In this document: positions 56,312 through 64,000 of the stretch, one piece after another
Numbering within the stretch: the stretch's first letter is position 1
How the letters are laid out: every line of letters begins with the position of its first letter
From: Xylona heveae TC161
Lineage: Eukaryota > Ascomycota > Xylonomycetes > Xylonales > Xylonaceae
DNA: 64,000 nucleotides
Assembly: GCF_001619985.1 (NCBI RefSeq)
Contig: NW_017264194.1
Coordinates: 806,001-870,000, forward strand
Direction: 5' to 3'
Position numbers and translations under genes: made by a program
Notes under the pieces: model-generated
Databases searched by the model: none
What the model was told of the DNA's origin: nothing
The model's input: the letters and a program-made list of their open reading frames with translations, nothing else

Positions 56312-57823
56312 TTATCGTGGCTGGTGAGGCGGGATCGATTCGAGCAGAATTTGGCTAGCACTGCCCTCCTCTACTGAGGCAAGCCTTTTCCTTTCCCAAA
56401 GGCTGTCATGTTGAACGCCTTGTTGGATTTCTTTCCTGTGGAACGGCGGAATTTTCATATCTAGTCTCACCGCTTGGAAACGCTGTCTAGACGGCCACGA
56501 GAATATGCCCCTCCTGCCTGTGTCATCCAGTTCATGGCTCACGTTTGAGTCGACGCTGTGATGCTTCGGATAGCCGTGTTCTTCCGAATTCTCATACCCG
56601 CCAATGGCGGATACTGCAGAGTCATGAGATCGAGTGCGGCCATGGGGAGAGGAAGAGATATCAGAGAAGCCAGAATCACCTGAGTGATGTCGGCCGTGCC
56701 AGGAGCTCTGGTCTGGAGTAGGCTTCGGACGAGCATAATTGTATGGCGGATTTGCGCGGGGATCTTGCACCTGTTGTGGATGGACATTTGCCGGAGCCTC
56801 CGCGGTTGGGACTGGAGCATAATAGCCTGCTGGCCCCGGTGAAGCATACATTGCCTGGTTATCTTGAAATGGCGTGGCAGTCGACGATTGAGGAGGAAAG
56901 TGCCCATCGCCAGGATGACGCTGCGATGCTTGAGAAGCTTTGCTCCTACGAACTATGAGATTCAGTCTTCGGCAGACGAAGAAGCTCACAACCACCGCGA
57001 TAAGCAGAAGAAGAATTGCCCCGCCAATAACCGCGCCTGTTATCCCTTTAGACAATCCAGAAGAGCCACTGGCATGTGCAGAGCTCTTTGGAACAGCAGT
57101 TGTACTTGGGATTGCGGACACCTTTGTTACAACACCTGCGGTTGAGCTTACAGTTGCTGTGGGAGCGGTTCCCGGCTTATATACTGACGTTACGACTCTG
57201 AGCTCCGTGGTTGGCGAGGATTGAGAATCCGTGGTCGTGATAGTTATAGTGGCTACGATCGTGGAAGTTGTCCTGGGATAGCAGGTAGAAACTCCGCAGT
57301 CAAGGTCATTCCTACAACATCCGTAACCAAACTGGGCCCCACAAAGCCTCGAGCCGCTGCTGCAATTGTCTGATGTTATGGTATAGCCAGATGGCGGAAT
57401 ACATTCGTTTCTGGCACACGCAAAACCTGAAGGGCAGCAACCACCTGTTTTATACATTGAGTCAGTGCCAACGTGCGATAAAAGAAAAGAAAAGAATGGA
57501 GCTTTCTTTTGGCAGTGATACAGGGATGCAAATCACCAATATAAGAAACAAATTCAAAACGCGATCAATGGACGAAACACGAAGCACTATCAGTACAAAC
57601 CTCCATATACAATATCGCAGACCGTATAGCCCGCTTCGCTGCAGGCTGAAGTCGTCGAAGTCAAAGGGCAATCCGTAATACCACAGGCTCGCCCATCCGG
57701 ACAGCAGCCACCATTGCTGCAAAGATACAATCCCTTTGCGCACGTATCCCTCTTCAACACCTGGAAAGCTTCATAGATCACCACGGGCTGCTCGAAGATT
57801 CCCAATTTGGTAGGATTGGTCAT
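56312..57823 (-). CDS. Cys-rich single-pass membrane protein
   Basis: Exons 57823-57601 and 57444-56312 (156-nt intron, donor GTTTGT, end ACAG) give 451 residues. Two Cys-rich modules with shared CCPxGxAC words (CSNGGCCPDGRACG and GGCCPSGFACARNECIPPSG) are followed by a third stretch (GCCRNDLDCGVSTCYP). A Ser/Thr-rich stalk then leads to one membrane helix (GAVIGGAILLLLIAVVVSFF, about 190-210) and a basic stop (CRRLNLIVRR). The cytoplasmic tail of about 240 residues is Pro/Ser-rich. This is the layout of fungal surface sensors or stress-sensor-like proteins. The modelled start lacks a signal peptide, although one is expected; an ACAG/CCAG acceptor right before VLKRDTCAKG (TTTCCAG) suggests that a signal-peptide exon lies further upstream. 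Confidence 0.65.
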
Positions 57824-59633
57824 TTTGCGACTTGCGATGGAGACTCTGATCTTTGCGCGTCGCACGGCTTAGGAGATCCGTTTCGAGGTGCAGTTTCCTC
57901 TCCAGTGGCTTGGCGTCAACCAGAACTTGAGTTCCGTTACTTTTTCTTCGTATATCTTCTCCGGAAGAAGAGCCAACAAAGAAAACGCTTTCGTGCCTCC
58001 CTCGCCCGTTGGGTCTTGATGCTCTGCTCGTGTCAAAGCCGCCCCAATCCAGCTCGGGCTGGGAGACAGATACCGAGCAACGAAGCAGCCGGAGGCTTAT
58101 TCTGGTGACAGACTGTCGGGAGCAAATTTCGTGACTTCGATCCAGTATAGTTCACCAGTTAAGCAGCAGATCGACCAGGTGTTCCAAGACCTAATATTTT
58201 TCTTGCCACAACGTATCAACTACCTTCCGGCCAGCTAGACTTAGTCGCGCATAATTATCCAGCCGTGACCCTACCTTTCAGCCCAACCCTGACGGTCAAC
58301 AAAGCCTCAGCCTCGAGGGCTCCCTTCAACCCCGCATTGTGACAGTGGCACCCACACCATACTCGCATTACTATTAGGGGCTTCAGGGAACACAAAGTGA
58401 TCAGTAAGCGAAGCAAGAAAGCATGAAAGCAAGCCATTGCGGGAAATCAAGTATGCATGGGATTTTGGTGGCACCCTCTGAGACACAAGTGCACAGATGA
58501 GAATCAAGCGATTGGTGCCAAAGGATGGCGGAAGAAAGAATCAGGCATGTACTTGTATTAGCAACAGCCAGAGACAAAGAAGCTATGAAAGTCCTTCTTG
58601 GTAGCAAGACGTCAAAAAGCCGAATAACCACAAAGAACCCTGGTCTCATCGTACAATATATGTATAATATAAGCCGTTCGACAATAAAATGTCATTACAG
58701 CAATCCTTGAGAGATGTTGTTCAATGCGAGCCATAGCTTGTCGGAAGAGGTAGGGCAAACATGAACGCTTGCGTGGAAGCGTAAAGATGACGTTTTGTAT
58801 CTGCACAGGGATGTAGAGACCGGAATTCGGCTTGCTAATCGTTGGGTAAACACATTCGGGGCTCCTGCACGAGATATACATATACCATTGCATATCTTGG
58901 CATGAGCATGTGATAATAATCGGTTCAGAGCCAGCATTGTCAAAAGATTGGTTAAGGATGAAGGTGAAGCGACCAAATACTGGATCCAAATTTGCTAGGG
59001 AACATTGGCCGAACAAGCGCGTTGACTGAAAGACGTCTCCCTCTTCCCGCTAAACAATAACTAGTTCGATTGCCTGTGATATGGGCAACCGAAGACTCAA
59101 TATTCTGAAAGTCAGAAATTTGAATCACGGCGCTCAATGAAGCAATCCTCACTCTAATAAGATCAGTGTAAAGATAAAAAAAAAACAAATACCCATATTG
59201 CATAGAAGATTAAAAAAAAGCCAAGTAAAGCGAAAATAAACTTTTGTCGACCGTTCCGTACTTCTAAGACTCTCTTCACAGCCCAAATCCCTCGCTTCAC
59301 AAATAACAGAAATAAATCGACCAAAAAAGCACAACGTGTCTAAAACAGCCAGCTACGGTTGAGCATGCCAGCTGTGCTCCAAATCCATTAAACATGACCA
59401 CTCTATCAAATAGACAACATCCGCCCGCCTGCTTATACAATATTTGACATGAAACCCGAGGTCCAGTACTATACAGATCCGACTCTAGAAAAGATGCTGC
59501 TGCGTTTTCGTCCTCGTCTTCTCCCTGGCATCCGCCAATAAGCCAAGTTGTGCAGGAAAATTCAAAGCTTTTTGAATACATGATTCAGCTTTCCCGCCTC
59601 ACAAAATTCCAATGCATGCCATAGCGTGCGCGC
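57824..59633. other. 1.8-kb spacer
   Basis: The left part should be the promoter, and perhaps a missed first exon, of the Cys-rich membrane protein. The right part is the 3' side of the RRM gene. No other gene is recognised. Confidence 0.4.
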
Positions 59634-60909
59634 CTAATATATAGCCGGTCGTAAGTTCGTAGAACCATTCGCAATGACAGGTTGCTGGCTAAGGGGATAT
59701 ACAACAGCTGGGTTGCTTCCGCGCACACGACCACCAGTGGTCAAACTTGACGCTTCCTTATCGGCCCTGACTATTATTTTTCGATTCATAAATGTCGTAT
59801 CGTGGAATGTAGCAATTGCTTGCTCGGCTTCTTGTGCCAATCCGAAGGAGACAGTTGCGCAACCCCTGGACTTTCCCGTCTTGGAGTCTGTAATGAGATT
59901 GCATTTTTGTACGCTTCCCACTCGTTCCATGAGACATTTGATGTCCTGCCATCTTGCTTCATAGCTCAGATTGCCAATGAAAACACTCGTGGACTCTGTT
60001 CGCACGGCGCCGTGGCTAACATTGACCGGAGTCCCATCCGTGGCATTGGCGTAGATTGGCCCTGACATCCCCGCAGGGTACGCGGGACCGGGAACTAGAT
60101 AGGGAATTGCGGCTGGAGGGACGACGAAAGGTTGTGGCGTTGCGTAAGGAACAGGGTCGGCCATACGAGGAGGAAAAGGATGGCCAAGGAGGGCCGGTTG
60201 GAAGGCGAAATTGCCGGGAGAAAGAGGAGGCGCAGCATACTGAGGCCCATAGAAGGGAGTCCGACCCAAAGCAACTTCCGGATGGTTCATTGGCACTGCC
60301 AGAGGTGTAGCATCCATTGTCGGATTGACAATGTAGACGTTCTTGGCAGGTTCAGGCTGGAAAGCGGCCATTGACGGCCGAGACACGGGTGAAAATGCAC
60401 CCGGATTCATTGAGCTTATGGGAGGGGGACATGTGCCGCCTGATGGAGCTTGATTTGTCGCACTCGCTGGGCACATTTTGACCTGAAGCATGCTCCCGTC
60501 GCAAGGGTGCGTCGAAAGAAATACTTCAAAGAAATTGTATAAGTCCTCGAGCATTATCTTCAATGATCATCTGGGGAGTTTACCATAGACTTTCTCAGCC
60601 TCATCCTTGCCCCGAATCCGCACAATGCCAACTCCCTGGCTTTGTCCAGTCGGAAGAACAGGGACGTGAACGCTGTTTGCTCCGATCCGAGGGGTGATTT
60701 TGCGAATGTGGTCTTTGAGATCTTGCCATTTGAATCTCGGGGGAAGCTGCGTTGCCAGGATTGCCGTTACCAGCTTGAACAAAACTAGAAATTTCCGAGG
60801 CTATGCTCCTTGGAGGGCAGATAGGGGGCTTACTTACACCACTCACTCCTAAAAAGTAATCCTCTTCCTTTGCTTTAGCCAAACCTGGCGTGCTCCCATT
60901 ATTCGCCAT
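59634..60909 (-). CDS. RNA-binding protein with two RRM domains
   Basis: Exons 60909-60838, 60746-60584 and 60523-59634 (introns 91 and 60 nt) give 374 residues. RRM1 (about 17-95) is interrupted by both introns: the first strand YFLGVSG joins LPPRFKWQDLKDHIRKITPR, and GVGIVRIRGKDEAEKVY joins VFLSTHPCDGSMLQVKM. A Pro/Ala-rich linker of about 160 residues follows. RRM2 (about 255-335) has RNP2 VFIGNL and RNP1 KSRGCATVSF. A WQDLK/WQDIK helix in both repeats recalls Gbp2/Hrb1-type mRNA-binding proteins. RRM1 lacks the aromatic residues of a canonical RNP1 (GVGIVRIRG), so RRM2 probably carries most RNA binding. Confidence 0.8.
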
Positions 60910-63900
60910 CTTGTGATGTTCTCTTTCTCCAGTAGATTATTCTTCAAAATATGCATCCAGAACAGAGACTTTGAATATATTTTGAGGAGCTCTAGAGCTT
61001 TATTATATAGCTTCGGGCATTTCAAAGGGACACTGGAAATTTTTCGATCAAAACTACAGCTCTTTGCAACAGACACTCGAGGCAAACTCGGCGAATATGT
61101 TTGATGGTGAAATACCTTTCCCAGTGATCATAGATGGGTAGGTATCTTGAAGAAAAGTAGGGCGTTAATCGGAGAAGAAAGAAAAAAATTTAGTGGCAGG
61201 TAAGACGGAGATAGATAATCGGACTTTCCCCAGGAACGTCTTCCTCTCAAAAAAGAAAAAAAAAAGGCTGTTCAGGGACAGAGGATTCAATGCGTCATGC
61301 TCCCGGTTTTATGTGTAGATCATCCCGTCATTCCGCAACGGCCAACCGTGGGAACGGATGTGAGCTCCCACATCTTCTAATCGGCTGAGAAGCCTAATTA
61401 TCCTTGGGAATAGGACAACAAAAGTCGGATGCGAATCAAACGACTGACAGGGAAACTGAGAAAGAGCGAAGCCTTATCTACCACAACGCCCGCATCCACC
61501 AACAAAGCTGTCCCCAAAAGCAATCAAGCACCCCTGAAAATCCAATAAAAAGTGATTTATCAGGTCTGGAAAGTGGAGCGGGTTGCACAAACAAAAAAAC
61601 GGTGGCGCGGGTTCAAGGCCATGTTCAATTGTAGGCGATAGGGGCCATGGGAGCGCTAGGCAATGCTCCCATGTGCCCAGGTGCCAGGTGCTAGGTGAGA
61701 AGACGCGCTCCCATTTGATGTTTGGTTTTCTTCCTCCTCTACCCACCCCAGCTTCAAGGCCCATCTGCGCACAAGGGATGTCGCTCTGCGGGGACGATTG
61801 GATCAGAGCAGTTGGCCGACCGATGCTCTGCCCTTGGACATCCAATCCACATCGACATGGAACGCCTGGCGTAATGATCAAAGCCACATGCCGGGCATTT
61901 CCGCCTTCCGACGTCGCAGATCAGCCCGTCAGAAAATAAAAGTGAAGACACAAGCGCAATAGATGAAGTAACGAAATGAAAGACCAAAGACGGATTGATT
62001 GCAAACAAGACGATGGCGGCCGGAGCATAACGGATGACCGCACCGCCAGAGAAAACGAGGCGAAAGAAGATCCTGGGCCCTTTGATCGACAGGTCGACAT
62101 GGTCGACATGGGGCCAATGACCTAGTCTGCAGGAGATGGATCGACTGGCGTTGTGTGGTCCCCCTCGGTCCCATTTAACGAGAAAGAGTCGTCCGGGGGT
62201 GTCCCGGAGGATGGCGTGCCATGATACAGGTGAAATTGTATTATTTGACAAGGGCCCAGGACAGTACAAGGAAGATTGCCATGCAAAGATGGCACAGTAC
62301 AATAGAGAGGCGTATGCGAAGCCCCGATTGAGCTTCTTTGTTGAGCTAAGTCATCTCTCTTGGGCTGGGAGATTTATCTCCAGTCTCTGAGACGTCACAT
62401 GGAAAAAGAAATGCGTGTGTGAGGGAGTACTTGTTGAGATGAGACTGATCGAATATGCAAGTTATTATCGAGAGGTTAGAGGTGAGCTAACACCAACGGT
62501 CAAAACGTCCACGGGTAGCGAGCAACAGGTAGCAGAGCATAAATAATATTCCGGTATGCAAGTTTTAGGTTAGTTATGCCCCCGGTTGAGTTCTGGATCT
62601 CTACTCCCTGTAAGTCTCCTCTGGTCACTCTTGCAAAAAGCAGAGTGCTCCCCTCGTCCCATGACCCACGCTCAACAGCAAATAATCCCCTTGTCAAGGT
62701 TCAGAAATTGAGCCAAGTCGACTATGGAAAGGCATTATGGCTTCTCTGTTCTTCCCTATTGAGCCATACGACCGTGGAAAAAATTGAGACAAGAATGGAC
62801 ACGATCGGCGGATCTGCACCAGGAGTAGAATTGGATTGCCGAAGTTGCAGCATCTTAGACAGTAAAGAGTAGGGATTTCATTCTCTCCAGTGTCGAAGTG
62901 AATGGCAGGTATGTATTAGAAGACGCACGCCAACGGGCCATAACTACCAGTTCTAGCGGCCGGGTCTCCTGGAATCCTGGAAGAGTCGGGGCAAGCCACG
63001 GTTGGTCATATTAATGGTTCGTCGCCATCCGTTTTGTCTGGGCTAGTTCAAAGGGAGGTTTTACGAAAAGGAGGTAACAGCGACGTTGTGTTTACAAGAT
63101 GCTCTATCATGCTTGGGGGAAGGGAAGCGTCGTCCGGTCTACACCCTCAGTACTGCTCTGCTTGTGACCCTTTGTTCTCTCTATAGACTTTGCCGCACCT
63201 TGGCATTTGCCCTGGCACGAGCACGTGTCATGTATCATGTCCGACCGCCTTCTTGCCTCCCGTCAGGAAGCGACTGTGCCACCCACTCGCAGAGGAACGG
63301 ACATCCAACCTGATAACGACAACTCTAGTCTAAGGATTGATTTTCCTGGAGTCTTGGTGGTGGTGGGTGGAGAAGGAGCTCCCAAAGCCGTGAAAATAGG
63401 AGGCCTTTAATTCCAAGTGTCTATAGATGCCTCAACAAGCTCTCAAAGGTCTATCCATCCATCATGTGTGAATCAGGAGAAGGGAAAGGTCGATCTCTCA
63501 AGCAAAAGTCTATTTGAATGATTTTTGACCGGCTAGCGGTCCGAATACTGCAATTGGAACTGAGCTCGATCCTAAATTCAAGGGCCAGATCAGTTGCTCG
63601 GGTTGTGCAAATGGAAGGAGTTAGTGGTGGTGTCAACGCATAAGCCTTGGCTTGGCAATATTGGCGGACGGTCAAAGGACAAGTTAGCACTATCCTGCAG
63701 TTATGAGATGCCAGATACTTTTGCCTTTCAAAGCAAGGTTGAAGCCAGATAGACCTCATCATTCCCTGCTCCATATCATCATCTGCAAGTAGGACCCACA
63801 TCAGTAGCTGGATAGGCGGCTCCACGATCTTCACGTCTCATAACTTTGGAACTCGGCGTCCCAGAAAATTTCAGATGCAATATGGGTGCTGCCCGGTGGG

Positions 63901-64000
63901 CAGGAAAATCTCATCTGGTCAGCCGGTGGGATTATTAGGGAGATTCGGGCTGGGATGTACGTAGGAGAGAGTGAAATGCACGATTAGCTGGCCGCAAAGA
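60910..64000. other. 3.1-kb right-hand end without a recognisable gene
   Basis: The left part is the promoter of the RRM gene, with A-runs near 61250. A short duplicated word GGTCGACAT occurs at about 62087-62112. Frames on both strands look unordered, including one of 182 residues at 61754-62302. The right edge may be the promoter or leader of a gene outside the window. Confidence 0.4.

Noticed and set aside
28219-57823. Secondary-metabolite gene cluster around the zinc-cluster regulator
   Set aside because: No synthase, transporter, oxidase or other tailoring gene is nearby; neighbours are housekeeping or unknown.
61754-62302. 182-residue minus-strand frame
   Set aside because: Overlaps other open frames on both strands and shows no ordered segment or motif.
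1-64000. CRISPR arrays, operons or prokaryotic elements
   Set aside because: Spliced genes and fungal families throughout; no regularly spaced repeats were seen.

Overview
The window is nuclear DNA of a filamentous ascomycete. The genes have short introns (about 47-175 nt) with GTAAGT/GTATGT-type donors, CTAAC/CTAAT-like branch sites and YAG ends. The proteins look like those of Pezizomycotina, most like Eurotiales (Aspergillus/Penicillium relatives); the species cannot be named from the sequence. A run of 95 N at 21924-22018 is an assembly gap.

Layout. 1-9.1 kb is dense: a Ser/Arg-rich unknown protein with a hydrophobic tail, the PTS2 receptor Pex7 (-), an AlkB-type dioxygenase with CUE and GRF modules (+), a JmjC (JMJD5-like) dioxygenase (-), and a Pho85/PhoA cyclin-dependent kinase (+) with a possible spliced long N-terminus. 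9.1-13.6 kb is empty. 13.6-26 kb holds a PH-domain protein, splicing factor Cwc22 (-) divergent from the tiny Dpm2 gene (+), and a large BCAS3-type WD40 protein. 26-37 kb holds a Zn(II)2Cys6 regulator (-), a coiled-coil unknown (-) and 6-phosphogluconolactonase (-), with long spacers. 37-41.3 kb is empty, followed by an 80-residue zinc-ribbon protein. 41.5-48.1 kb is the accessory part: simple repeats, an eroded Ty3/gypsy-like retroelement fossil and a chymotrypsin-fold protein whose nucleophile position reads Val. 49.6-60.9 kb returns to ordinary genes: Bfr1 (-) divergent from Rpb5 (+), a 658-residue unknown, a Cys-rich single-pass membrane protein and a two-RRM protein. 60.9-64 kb shows no gene.

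Most genes are housekeeping and there is no operon or metabolic cluster. The links between neighbours are shared divergent promoters (pex7/alkB-like, cwc22/dpm2, bfr1/rpb5) and two adjacent Fe(II)/2-oxoglutarate dioxygenases. No clearly new multi-gene system was found. The best leads are the apparent pseudoprotease beside the retroelement fossil, the long-form Pho85 exon, the splice choice that adds a hydrophobic tail to the first gene, and the AUG-only first coding exon of dpm2. All exon boundaries were read by eye from splice signals and frame continuity.
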